Source: Blastopirellula marina
Lineage (GTDB): Bacteria > Planctomycetota > Planctomycetia > Pirellulales > Pirellulaceae
Assembly (NCBI RefSeq): GCF_002967765.1
Contig: NZ_PUHY01000012.1
Coordinates: forward strand, 1 to 64,000
Reading direction: 5' to 3'
DNA: 64,000 bases
The notes below the pieces were generated by a model that made no database searches, had not been told where the DNA came from, and worked only from the letters and a program-made list of their open reading frames with translations. Below are positions 54,113-62,245 of this stretch, in pieces (within the stretch, counting starts at the first letter, position 1; every line of letters begins with the position of its first letter). The translations under genes and the position numbers were made by a program.

Positions 54113-54186
54113 TACGAACAGCATTGGCGTAGAATAACAGTCACAACTTAAGTTTTGATGTTCCCAACTTTGGGAAAGGCCTCATT

Positions 54187-54948
54187 GTGATTGTTCGTCC
54201 TCATCAGGCTCCTAGCGGCGAGTCGCTGCTGTACCTTATTCCACAATCAGTTCACGCAGCCTTATCAGGCGACCTGGCATCGCACTGGGGGCAGAGCGGT
54301 TTCCTTCCTCTGGTTCATCCAGAAGTCGTTTGGCCCGCTATCTTTCATCATGACGACGGCTGGATCGCGACCGACAATGCCCCACCGGTCGATCCCGAGA
54401 CCAAGCGTCCACTCTCGTTTCTGAACACACCAACCGCCGAAGCCCACTCGATCTGGACAAAGTCGATTCAGGGCGCAGCCCGGATCAGCCCGTTTGCCCA
54501 ATATTTGATTGCCGAGCATTTCATGATGCTACGCGAGCATAGTCATTCGGCTGACTCGGAAGCAGGCCAGCTCTTTCTCAGCAAGTACGAAGAACTGTGC
54601 GAAACTTGGCGAGATCGCTGGGAAGAACGTCACCCGGCATGCGACGACCAAGATGTGCAGCTTGCGATTCGCCAACTTCGCTTCTTCGACTGGTTCAGCC
54701 TTTGGCTTTGCCTGGCAGAACGCACCGAATCGCACACGTTTGACGAGACTCCTCAAGAGCTTTCGCTTACCGTGATACCCCAAGAAGATGGCATCTTCGT
54801 AACCGATCCGTGGCCCTGGACGGTCGATGAGGTACACGTGGCGGTCGGCGGCTGGCTGGTGCCGGATCGAAATTACGACGACACCGAGGATGTACTCAGC
54901 GAGCTAACGGACTGGCGGCGACTCAGCTGGCGGTTCGTACCGAAATAG
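54187..54948 (+). CDS. DUF3891-like protein
   Basis: A 253-residue cytoplasmic protein that resembles the DUF3891 family, with the HHDDGW motif near residue 56 followed by PPVDPETKRPLSFLN. A possible metal-binding His/Asp cluster makes an HD-like hydrolase fold conceivable, but no reaction is known. The start is GTG at 54187, with AAAGG about seven bases upstream. The stop lies only 6 bp from the convergent metal-transporter stop, with no terminator between them. Confidence 0.6.
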   Translation: MIVRPHQAPSGESLLYLIPQSVHAALSGDLASHWGQSGFLPLVHPEVVWPAIFHHDDGWIATDNAPPVDPETKRPLSFLNTPTAEAHSIWTKSIQGAARISPFAQYLIAEHFMMLREHSHSADSEAGQLFLSKYEELCETWRDRWEERHPACDDQDVQLAIRQLRFFDWFSLWLCLAERTESHTFDETPQELSLTVIPQEDGIFVTDPWPWTVDEVHVAVGGWLVPDRNYDDTEDVLSELTDWRRLSWRFVPK

Positions 54949-54954
54949 ATCGCA

Positions 54955-55659
54955 TCAAGCAACCGACACACCAAATAGCTTGCCAATGAGCGATGTGACA
55001 ACCATTGCCACAATTCCCCAGAATGCGACTCGCGCGGCGCCTTTCCATGGCGAAGCCCCCCCAGTGACTGCCGACAACGCACCAAGCACGCCCAGACTAA
55101 GCACAGTGACAATCGCCACGAGGAAAACAACCATCGACTTCGGAGCGACCGCGGAAACGCCGACCGGCAACGCCGCGCCGATACTGAAGGAAAGGGCAGA
55201 TGCCCAGGCCGCTTGCAGAGGCCGAGCCGCCAAATGCTCGGAAATCCCCAGCTCGTCTCGTAGATGTGCCTTGAGGGCGTCCTTCTCCATCAGTTGCCGA
55301 GCCACCTGACGGGCCAGATCTGGTTCTAATCCGCGCTGAACGTAAATCTCGGTCAGCTCGACTAATTCCCCCTCAGGATCGGCGGCGAGTTCACGCTGCT
55401 CAAGTTCGGTGTCGGCTTGTTCCGTATCGGCCTGAGAACTAACCGACACGTACTCGCCTGCCGCCATCGACAGCGCCCCGGAAGTCAGTCCAGCGACGCC
55501 AGAAAGGACAACCTGAAAGTAATCTGCATCAGCCGAGGCAACCCCGACGATCAAACTGCCGACTGAGAGAATGCCATCGTTCGCCCCGAGCACTGCCGCG
55601 CGGAGCCAGCCAATTCGATCCGCACGATGAAACTCTCGATGAATAGGCCTGGGACTCAT
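54955..55659 (-). CDS. VIT1/CCC1-family iron/manganese transporter
   Basis: A 234-residue inner-membrane transporter. The N-terminal RAAVLGANDGILSVGSLIVG with its helix, the AAGEYVSVSSQAD motif around residues 66-78 and three C-terminal membrane helices match the VIT family. The middle is a Glu-rich cytoplasmic domain (about 80-140), the usual metal-binding part of these proteins. It probably moves Fe2+ or Mn2+ across the membrane. It is transcribed toward the convergent DUF3891-like gene. Confidence 0.88.
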   Translation of the reverse strand: MSPRPIHREFHRADRIGWLRAAVLGANDGILSVGSLIVGVASADADYFQVVLSGVAGLTSGALSMAAGEYVSVSSQADTEQADTELEQRELAADPEGELVELTEIYVQRGLEPDLARQVARQLMEKDALKAHLRDELGISEHLAARPLQAAWASALSFSIGAALPVGVSAVAPKSMVVFLVAIVTVLSLGVLGALSAVTGGASPWKGAARVAFWGIVAMVVTSLIGKLFGVSVA

Positions 55660-55767
55660 CTATCAACACTTTCAAAAGGAAGTCCAACTGAAAGAACCGC
55701 CCTGACCAGGGCCCAGCCCATTATGGCGAGGCAGTTCGCCAGTTGGCAGGCGCCTCCGCAATTCAAT

Positions 55768-55800
55768 AAAAAAAGCCCTGGACGAAACCAGGGCTTTTTT
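55768..55800. terminator. Bidirectional intrinsic terminator
   Basis: A GC-rich stem (AAAGCCCTGG with CCAGGGCTTT, about 55772-55781 and 55788-55797) is flanked by seven A residues on one side and six T on the other, so it can work in both directions. On the minus strand it ends the transcript of the small basic protein gene and insulates the VIT gene. Confidence 0.88.
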
Positions 55801-55826
55801 GTGTTTTGAGTGGCAGGACAGGCAGA

Positions 55827-56033
55827 CTACTTCTTACCGTCTTCTTCCTTGACCTTCTTCTTCTTCTTCATCGAGATCTTCACGACCTTGGTCTTGGGCA
55901 GACCGATCGGCGACGTCGATTCTTCGTTGAAGGAACCTTGGGCCTTCATTTGAGCGATACGTTCGCTGCGTTTCAGAACACTGCGGGTCGAAATACCACC
56001 CCGCTTCACTTTCAGGCTTTTATCGATGGTCAC
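55827..56033 (-). CDS. Small basic protein of the PVC superphylum
   Basis: A 68-residue protein: MTIDKSLKVKRG at the N-terminus, VLKRSERIAQMKAQGS in the middle and IGLPKTKVVKIS followed by a run of Lys. This matches a family of small basic proteins known only from Planctomycetes, Verrucomicrobia and Chlamydiae (TIGR04137-type). Its role is unknown; the basic character suggests nucleic-acid or ribosome binding. It lies between a Ser/Thr kinase gene and a strong terminator. Confidence 0.88.
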   Translation of the reverse strand: MTIDKSLKVKRGGISTRSVLKRSERIAQMKAQGSFNEESTSPIGLPKTKVVKISMKKKKKVKEEDGKK

Positions 56034-56190
56034 GGCAACTCTCCTGATTTATGCGTTATCAGGCGGAAAACGTGCATTCCGCCGGTTAAATGGTCGCCCT
56101 AGCGATGGACCGAGGTCCAGGGGAAACGCATTATGATACCAGAGGCCCCATAGCCGTCAAGGCGTAACCAACCCGCCGAACGGGCCGTTT

Positions 56191-57069
56191 CTAAGCCTCC
56201 ATTTTCTTGATTCGCTGCAGCTTCGTCAGAAGATCTTTCGCAGTTTCCGGCCGCCGGCGGGGGTCCCGCTCGATGCACGACATGATCAAGTCACCCAGTT
56301 CCTGGTTCAGACCAGGCCGCTTTTCAAAGATATCGCTAGGGGCCATCGTGTCGTGGGTCAGGGCATCCCGACCTGTCCCTTCCAAGGCAGCCCAAGGCAA
56401 TTCGTAAGCCAAGAGGCGGAAACCAGTTACACCTAGTGAAAAGATATCGACCCGCTGGTCGGTCGGACGCCGACGGACGATCTCGGGCGCCATGTAATTG
56501 GGGGTTCCTGTACGGTTGCCAGGCGCCATGAACTCAGGCTTGGCGGGCAAGGTAAGGCCAAAGTCGATCAGCTTACACGAGCGACAATCGGGAGCCGCAA
56601 TGAAGTTACGGGGACAGATATCTCGATGGATATAGCCAGCCTCATGAACGCAGGCCAGAGCATCTGCCATTTGCCGCAATAAGATCAACTGCTTACCTTC
56701 CAGCATCGGATCGCGATCGACAATCAGCGAGTTGAGACCCCGACCATCCAAATACTCCATCAGCAAGTATTGCTGACCGGTGATGACCAGGCCATGCTCG
56801 ATCGTCCGCACGATACACGGATGAGTCAAGGACATCGCGATCTCGCCCTCTTTGGGCCGTTTGAGGCCAGCGAAGCGCGAGTCGAAGAATTGCTGCTTCT
56901 CGAGATCGAGAATCTTGAGCCCCAGTGTTCGTCCGGTACCATGCTCGCGAACCTTGTAGAATTCGCTCATCGTCCCAGAAACCGCTTCGCGCAAGATTTC
57001 AAATCGCGAGGCGATATCGAGCTTGGGTTGTCCTGCAAAAAAGGACGTGAACTTCTTCAGCAGACTCAT
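56191..57069 (-). CDS. Serine/threonine protein kinase
   Basis: A 292-residue cytoplasmic Hanks-type kinase with little beyond the kinase domain. Catalytic motifs are present: Lys52 in LGLKILD, HRDICPRN (148-155), DFG (169-171) and APE (194-196). The glycine loop (EAVSGTMSEFYKV, about 28-40) is poor in Gly, so ATP binding may be altered. No membrane helix or sensor domain is seen. The ATG at 57069 has no good ribosome binding site. Partners are unknown; the small basic protein gene lies immediately downstream. Confidence 0.85.
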   Translation of the reverse strand: MSLLKKFTSFFAGQPKLDIASRFEILREAVSGTMSEFYKVREHGTGRTLGLKILDLEKQQFFDSRFAGLKRPKEGEIAMSLTHPCIVRTIEHGLVITGQQYLLMEYLDGRGLNSLIVDRDPMLEGKQLILLRQMADALACVHEAGYIHRDICPRNFIAAPDCRSCKLIDFGLTLPAKPEFMAPGNRTGTPNYMAPEIVRRRPTDQRVDIFSLGVTGFRLLAYELPWAALEGTGRDALTHDTMAPSDIFEKRPGLNQELGDLIMSCIERDPRRRPETAKDLLTKLQRIKKMEA

Positions 57070-57306
57070 TGGGAGGAGGAACTCGTCACGAAGGGGTAAA
57101 CCTGAAATAGCAATTCAAATTTAGGCCCCTGAACGGATTCCGTCCGACAATTGGGCGCAGGAATGCCCAATTAATGTCTCGGGAAGTTTTGATGAGTTGT
57201 CTGTTCCGGTGCCTCTCCCCCCACTTTAAGCTGGCAGGTACCCGAAAACAAGGTCGTGCGTCCGTGCTTGTTAACCGGGTATTTCAGGGAAGAGGCGGTA
57301 AAATCA

Positions 57307-58254
57307 TCATTTACCGCAATAGTCGATCGATCGGGCGATCTCGAGCTTTAGCTTATTTCGAGGCACAATTCGGTCGACAAAACCGTGTTCCAGCAAAAAC
57401 TCGCTCGTCTGAAAACCTTCCGGGAGATCAATCCGGATGGTCGCCTTGATGGTACGTGGTCCGGCAAATCCGACCAATGCTTGCGGCTCGGCGAAGATCA
57501 AATCCCCCAGCGAGGCAAAGCTAGCTGCTACACCACCCATGGTCGGATTGGTTAGGACCGAGATGAACAATCCACCAGCTTCATGGAATCTGGCCAAGGC
57601 AGCGGTCGTTTTGGCCATCTGCATCAGGGAGTAAATCCCTTCGTGCATACGGGCACCACCACCGGAGCCACTGATGATAATTAGCGGCAGGTCTTGGGCG
57701 GTGGCTCGCTCGATCAAGCGAGTTAGCTTTTCGCCTACCACGCTACCCATACTTCCCATGATGAACGCGCTGTCGGTGACGCCAATGGCAACACGGCGGG
57801 CACGAATCATGCCGCAGCCGGTCAAAGCCGCATCGCGCAGGCCGGTACGTTTTTGCTCCGAAACGATACGGTCGGCGTATGCTTTCTTATCTTTGAAGCC
57901 CAGCGGATCGAGCGAGGTGAGGTTCGCGTCCCACTCCTCGAAGGTCCCGGCGTCGAGTACCTGATCGATTCGCTGCTGGGCGGAGATGGTCCAGTGATAA
58001 TCACACTCAGGACAGACGCCCAATAGCTGTTCGGCTTGCTTGCGAAAGATCACGGCCTGGCAGCCAGGACAGCGTTGCCATAACCCCTCGGGTACGCCAC
58101 GCTTCTTCGGCTTGCTGGAATCTTCGCTTTGGGTATCGATATCCGAAGTGACGGATGCCATGCTCATTTCCTCGACGGGAGGTGATGTCGGAGAGGTAGT
58201 TTCCAAAGGGTTGGTCGCTGACTTAGACTTTGGAGACGACGGCGTTTTTTTCAT
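57307..58254 (-). CDS. accD: Acetyl-CoA carboxylase carboxyltransferase subunit beta
   Basis: The carboxyltransferase beta subunit (315 residues) that, with AccA, moves the carboxyl group from biotin to acetyl-CoA for fatty acid synthesis. The N-terminal zinc ribbon (CPGC...CPEC) and the core [14 protein letters not shown] and [16 protein letters not shown] are intact. The first about 55 residues are a Ser/Pro/Lys-rich extension. I use the ATG at 58254; an ATG near 58167, with GAGG at a good distance, is a strong alternative and gives a more usual length. The gene overlaps the end of the upstream degenerate phosphatase gene by about 32 bp. Confidence 0.92.
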   Translation of the reverse strand: MKKTPSSPKSKSATNPLETTSPTSPPVEEMSMASVTSDIDTQSEDSSKPKKRGVPEGLWQRCPGCQAVIFRKQAEQLLGVCPECDYHWTISAQQRIDQVLDAGTFEEWDANLTSLDPLGFKDKKAYADRIVSEQKRTGLRDAALTGCGMIRARRVAIGVTDSAFIMGSMGSVVGEKLTRLIERATAQDLPLIIISGSGGGARMHEGIYSLMQMAKTTAALARFHEAGGLFISVLTNPTMGGVAASFASLGDLIFAEPQALVGFAGPRTIKATIRIDLPEGFQTSEFLLEHGFVDRIVPRNKLKLEIARSIDYCGK

Positions 58255-58810
58255 ACTGGATGAGTTCCCACCATCCACATCGACGTTCAGCTTCCCACAA
58301 GTTCCCGAATTCGGTTTGCAAGATCTCGCTGCGAATGATGGATGCCAGAGGTTCAGGGGCGACCACAATCACATTGCCGTCACCTTTTTGATGCTTTTTC
58401 CATATCTTGTCTAGGGCGTTCTGCACACGCAACCGTACCTCGCCTAACGTCTCCCCTTGGGGGGGGCAGACCGCCTCTGGGTTTTCTTGCCATAGGCGAT
58501 AGACGGTTGGTTGGTTTTGCTTGACCTCGGTGATTAGCTTTCCCTGCCACAAACCGGCATTCAGATTGGCCAGCGAATCCATCTGGCGGACCTTCATCCC
58601 CAGTGAGGTGGCAAAAGCTTCGGCCGTTTGAGCACATGCCTGGCATGGGCCGCAGTAGATCGCTTTGAAGTCGAGTTCACGGAGTTGATGTACCATTTCC
58701 GAGGCTTGACGTGTTCCTTCGTCCGTTAGAGGAACCGCCAATCGACTGCGGATACGACCTTGATGGTCGTATTCTGTCTGCCCGGGTCGTACAAGCACAA
58801 TGCGTAGCAT
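58223..58810 (-). CDS. Degenerate histidine phosphatase (phosphoglycerate mutase-like) lacking catalytic residues
   Basis: A 195-residue protein with the histidine phosphatase fold: strand plus catalytic loop (residues 3-12), [10 protein letters not shown] (27-36), AQTAEAFA and [10 protein letters not shown]. However, the RHG motif reads R8-P9-G10, the second catalytic His (normally in SHGG) is Pro152 in APEP, and the Arg of the SPLxRAxQT motif is Ala58. Phosphohistidine chemistry is therefore not possible in the normal way. It may be a regulatory pseudo-enzyme. It lies 17 bp after rpe and overlaps accD, which suggests coupled expression with accD. Confidence 0.8.
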   Translation of the reverse strand: MLRIVLVRPGQTEYDHQGRIRSRLAVPLTDEGTRQASEMVHQLRELDFKAIYCGPCQACAQTAEAFATSLGMKVRQMDSLANLNAGLWQGKLITEVKQNQPTVYRLWQENPEAVCPPQGETLGEVRLRVQNALDKIWKKHQKGDGNVIVVAPEPLASIIRSEILQTEFGNLWEAERRCGWWELIQYEKNAVVSKV

Positions 58811-58826
58811 GGCAAGCTGTTCTCAA

Positions 58827-59522
58827 TTAGGTGGAAACGTGCGCGGTGCGATAGAGCTCGTCGATCGCGGCGCTGTAGTCCGATTGATTGAAAATCGCTG
58901 ATCCTATTACCAGGAGATCTGCTCCCGCTTCCGTGCAAGCCTGAACTGTTTCCAAGTTCACGCCCCCGTCTACTTCCAAAAGAAGGTCCTTGGGGCCTGC
59001 CTTACGCAGAGCCTCAAGCTTCTCGAGTGCTACCGGGTTGAACTTCTGTCCGCCGAAGCCTGCATTCACACTCATAATGAGTATCAAGTCTGCGATTTCC
59101 AGGAAAGGCATCACACGCTCAACTGGAATGTCCGGGTTGATAGCAACGCCAGCGCCGGCACCGAGCTCCTTGATTTCTTGCAGAATCCTTGCGGTCTCAT
59201 CCCCTGCCGCTTCCTCGTGGATGGTAATGATATCCGCGCCCGCCTCATAGAACTGTCGGACGTATCGGCCTGGATTCTCGATCATCAAATGGACATCGAG
59301 GGGAAGTTCCGTAAGCTTGCGAAACGCGGCAACAATCGGCATTCCGTAAGTCAAATTGGGGACGAAGTTTCCGTCCATCACGTCCAAATGGAGTGCTTGC
59401 ACGCCAGCAGCTTCCAACTTCTGTACTTCTCCCCGCATATCGCTGTAGTCGCACGATAGCACGGAGGGGAGAATAAGCGGTGACTGTTGGCGGAGTCGCG
59501 CAAGATGCGAACGACGAGACAT
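58827..59522 (-). CDS. rpe: Ribulose-phosphate 3-epimerase
   Basis: A 231-residue TIM-barrel enzyme that interconverts ribulose 5-phosphate and xylulose 5-phosphate. The key segments are LPSVLSCDY, LDVMDGNFVPNLTYG, HLMIENP, VNAGFGGQKF and EVDGGVN, with the metal and acid/base residues (His, Asp, Asp) in place. Length is normal. It belongs to the pentose phosphate or Calvin-type pathways and sits in a minus-strand run with accD and scpB. Confidence 0.96.
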   Translation of the reverse strand: MSRRSHLARLRQQSPLILPSVLSCDYSDMRGEVQKLEAAGVQALHLDVMDGNFVPNLTYGMPIVAAFRKLTELPLDVHLMIENPGRYVRQFYEAGADIITIHEEAAGDETARILQEIKELGAGAGVAINPDIPVERVMPFLEIADLILIMSVNAGFGGQKFNPVALEKLEALRKAGPKDLLLEVDGGVNLETVQACTEAGADLLVIGSAIFNQSDYSAAIDELYRTAHVST

Positions 59523-59741
59523 GCCAGACCTTGATTCAGGGGAAGGATCACTTCACCAAGTTGGGAATTACATGCCCATTGGTTAGCAATCTCCGTTAGA
59601 GATCGCAGAAGTGTTCTTAGAGGCGAATTAAGCCCCTCAAATTTCGTTGGGTCAGATTATACATACGACACTAGTGCTCGTCAGCCGCTAAAGCACGCGA
59701 TCCATGTAAGCTATTACGAACAATACACTTAGGGAGACAAC

Positions 59742-60497
59742 TTAATCGTCTAGACTCTGTGGTTGGGGTAAATCATCAAGGGATGTCAGCCCAAACAGCT
59801 GTAAAAATCGCTCGGTCGTTGTATAGCGTTTGATCCGCTTTTCTTCGGGATCGGGCTGCATCCGTAACAGCCGGCGGCGGACTAACTGGGTCAGAATGGG
59901 CCCACTCGGCTTGTTTCGCATTTCATCGACCTCTTCCCGAGTCGCTCCCTGGTTGTAGGCAACCAGTGAAAGAACATCGATTGCTGGCTGCGATAACTTC
60001 GCCTCGCGGACCTTGCCGTAAAATTTCTCGCGTAGCGGCCGGAATTCATTTCGAAGGCTCATCCGATATGTGTTACCGACGGCGGCGATTTCGTACGGAC
60101 ATCCTTCCGCTTCGTACTTGCGATTCAGCTGGGCGACGAGATCGTCAATTTCGTCCGGCTTCACGCCCCGCATCACCGATGCGGCTTTTTCGGCAGTTAG
60201 CTTGTCATTCGAGGCGTTTCCGACAAATAAAAGCGCTTCGAGGATGGTCGTTGGCGAAAGTTCGCAGGGATCTTCCGCAACCGCTTCTTCCGCGAGACGC
60301 GAGATGGCTTCGGCGGTCGATTCTTCCTCTGGCTCATTTTTCTCAGGATCGGGCGATTCCTCTTGAAACGGAGAGGCCCGGCCTCCGAGTGCTTCGGCAT
60401 AAGTCGCCGATAAGCGATCGAGGGATAGACCACCATCATCCCCCGTATCTTCGGCGAACATAGCAGAGAGATCGAATTGTTCTTCCTCGTCGGTCAT
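59742..60497 (-). CDS. scpB: Chromosome segregation and condensation protein ScpB
   Basis: A 251-residue kleisin-associated protein that, with ScpA and SMC, compacts and segregates the chromosome. The winged-helix core starts near residue 80 (SPTTILEALLFVG) and shows GCPYEIAAVGNTYRMSLR and LSLVAYNQGATREEVDEMR. The N-terminal about 75 residues are an acidic extension. I prefer the ATG at 60497 over a GTG at 60506. ScpA is not encoded nearby. Confidence 0.9.
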   Translation of the reverse strand: MTDEEEQFDLSAMFAEDTGDDGGLSLDRLSATYAEALGGRASPFQEESPDPEKNEPEEESTAEAISRLAEEAVAEDPCELSPTTILEALLFVGNASNDKLTAEKAASVMRGVKPDEIDDLVAQLNRKYEAEGCPYEIAAVGNTYRMSLRNEFRPLREKFYGKVREAKLSQPAIDVLSLVAYNQGATREEVDEMRNKPSGPILTQLVRRRLLRMQPDPEEKRIKRYTTTERFLQLFGLTSLDDLPQPQSLDD

Positions 60498-60560
60498 AAG
60501 TCGCACTATATCGGCCGCACGCCTGATCGCTCAAGCCGAAAGCGAACCATTCGAAACGAA

Positions 60561-60584
60561 CATGGCCACGCAAGCGTGGCCATG
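60561..60584. repeat. 24-bp palindromic repeat, copy 2
   Basis: Stem CATGGCCACG and its exact inverse around a CAAG loop. The stem is identical to the copy at 35303-35326; only the loop differs. It lies about 30 bp after the stop of the epimerase-family gene, again immediately downstream of a minus-strand gene. Confidence 0.7.
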
Positions 60585-60614
60585 AGTGATCAACCTCAGA
60601 AGCGGGATTGCCGT

Positions 60615-61463
60615 TTACCAGCGTTTGGCAACCTCTTGCTTCATGAATGCCAGTCCATCTTTGGCAAGTTGCAGTTCGGTATCGAACATCTTTCGCCAGA
60701 TCTTGGTCGCCGCAGCGATTTCCGGAAGGGCGAGGCCGAATGCTTCAACAACCATCCAACCGTCGTAGCCAACTTCCTTAAGAGCATCGAAATTAGTATC
60801 GAAGTCGACGTGGCCCGTGCCAGGCGTAGCGCGGTTGTTTTCAGAGATATGCACGTGATGCAGCACGTCGGCGCAATCACGAATCGCTTGCGCCATGTCC
60901 GCTTCTTCGATGTTCGAGTGGAACGTGTCGTACATCATCTTGCAGTTAGGATGATTGACTTCCCGCACGAACTTGGCCGAGTCCTTGTGCACATTCAGCA
61001 GATAGCATTCAAATCGATTAAGCGCTTCAACACCCAGCATCACGTCGACGTCGCCCGCATACTCGGCGACTTGACGCATCGATTCCACTCCCCACTTCCA
61101 TTCGTCGGCCGTCGGTCCGGCACCACTGAAGTAGCCGATGGCCGAGTGATAAGGACCAACCAGCGTTTCGGCACCAAGCGCTGCACAACAATCGAGCGTC
61201 TTCTTATTGAGTTCGACACCCTTCGCACGCACGGCAGCATCCGGGCTGATCGGGTTGTCCTCTTCATTACGGACCGTCACCGCCGTGCACTTGAGGTCCA
61301 TCGCTTTGATCTTTTCGCCATACTTGGTCCACTTGTCGACGTCCAAGTTAAATAGCGGGATTTCAACACCGTCGAAGCCGGCGGCCTTCAATTCTTCGAT
61401 CACCGGCAACAAGCTGTCATCGGGATCGCCAGACCAAAGCAACAAGTTCATGCCAAATTTCAT
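60615..61463 (-). CDS. D-tagatose/D-psicose 3-epimerase family sugar epimerase
   Basis: A 282-residue TIM-barrel epimerase. The metal ligands of this family appear in order and with conserved spacing: Glu146 (GVEALNRFECY), Asp179 (MMYDTFHSNIEE), His205 (HVHISENNRATPGTGH) and Glu240 (VVEAFG). All four are shifted by exactly six from the numbering I recall for the Pseudomonas D-tagatose 3-epimerase. It probably epimerises a ketohexose or related sugar. The start at 61463 follows AGGAGA; the frame opens much earlier, but those residues are unrelated. It lies 41 bp after the ACP-phosphodiesterase-like gene. Confidence 0.85.
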   Translation of the reverse strand: MKFGMNLLLWSGDPDDSLLPVIEELKAAGFDGVEIPLFNLDVDKWTKYGEKIKAMDLKCTAVTVRNEEDNPISPDAAVRAKGVELNKKTLDCCAALGAETLVGPYHSAIGYFSGAGPTADEWKWGVESMRQVAEYAGDVDVMLGVEALNRFECYLLNVHKDSAKFVREVNHPNCKMMYDTFHSNIEEADMAQAIRDCADVLHHVHISENNRATPGTGHVDFDTNFDALKEVGYDGWMVVEAFGLALPEIAAATKIWRKMFDTELQLAKDGLAFMKQEVAKRW

Positions 61464-61504
61464 CGACGGGGTCTCCTGGTCAAACTTCGAGCGAATAGAG
61501 GGAT

Positions 61505-62158
61505 CTACGTGGGGTGCACGGTCAACAAGGCCGCGGAGGAGGCCCGAACTTCGCGTCGAAGCTCTGGCAGAAGCGACCGAAATGAATCCGGCAAAGCTCG
61601 TAGTTTGACGCGTTGCATGACCTGATTCAACCGGTAGAGCAGTTTTTCGTCGTCGGGATAATCTTCCAAGAAACGGACCTCGACGAAACGTCCGATGAAC
61701 CAATCGAGCCGGTCGGCAGGTCGTTCGGCAATTCGCTCGACCGTCTGCTGAACGATCGCCCCATCGATCTGTTTCATAGCGGAATAATAGGCGTTCAGCT
61801 CTTCGGGATCGTTCTCCATCAAGACCGAATCGAGGAGCAACTCGACTAAGATATGTCCAAGAAAACTAGGCCGTAGTCCGCTGTCCTTACCCAAGAAATC
61901 GCGAATCCGCTTGGTGAAATCCCACTGCAAGCGGTTAAATTCCTCGGTCCGGTGAAACCAATCGTCGTCCGCATGATGCTGCACGATGCCGGCCGCAATC
62001 TCCGCTTCCCGTGGATCGCTCGATGCGACAAGTGGGGCGGCCTTCTTCGAGCGACAACGACACTTTCGATCGACGACGTTCAACCAATCCGGGACTGCCG
62101 TGCCAGCCAAGAAGTAGGGGCGGTCGATGAATCTTCGTCCGTGGGCTAAGTAATTCAT
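61505..62158 (-). CDS. ACP-phosphodiesterase-like conserved protein
   Basis: A 217-residue protein. The start MNYLAHGRRFIDRPYFLAGT and the AGIVQHHADDDWFHRTEEF segment, with several His and Asp residues, resemble the acyl-carrier-protein phosphodiesterase (AcpH) family, but the match is loose and the activity is uncertain. I chose the ATG at 62158; the ORF extends to 62224, but that portion is covered by the terminator after the oxidoreductase gene. It lies 41 bp before the epimerase gene, likely the same operon. Confidence 0.55.
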   Translation of the reverse strand: MNYLAHGRRFIDRPYFLAGTAVPDWLNVVDRKCRCRSKKAAPLVASSDPREAEIAAGIVQHHADDDWFHRTEEFNRLQWDFTKRIRDFLGKDSGLRPSFLGHILVELLLDSVLMENDPEELNAYYSAMKQIDGAIVQQTVERIAERPADRLDWFIGRFVEVRFLEDYPDDEKLLYRLNQVMQRVKLRALPDSFRSLLPELRREVRASSAALLTVHPT

Positions 62159-62180
62159 GCTACTATCTTTGCCGACCAAT

Positions 62181-62214
62181 AAAAAAGGGAAAGGGCAATC
62201 GCTTACCCTTTCCC
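62181..62214 (-). terminator. Intrinsic terminator after the oxidoreductase gene
   Basis: A 9-bp stem (GGGAAAGGG at 62187-62195 with CCCTTTCCC at 62206-62214) and a 10-base loop are followed on the minus strand by six T residues (62186-62181), 32 bp after the oxidoreductase stop. Confidence 0.85.
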
Positions 62215-62245
62215 CATGTTTCATCGAAACTTGGCTGGTGATCGC

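Noticed and set aside
57149-57172. Inverted repeat AATTGGGC/GCCCAATT upstream of accD's 3' neighbour
   Set aside because: A perfect 8-bp stem, but no T-run, no second copy and no gene context; kept only as a note.
57295-57317. 8-bp hairpin GCGGTAAA/TTTACCGC overlapping the accD stop
   Set aside because: No T-run follows on the minus strand, and part of the stem lies within the coding sequence; too weak to call a terminator.
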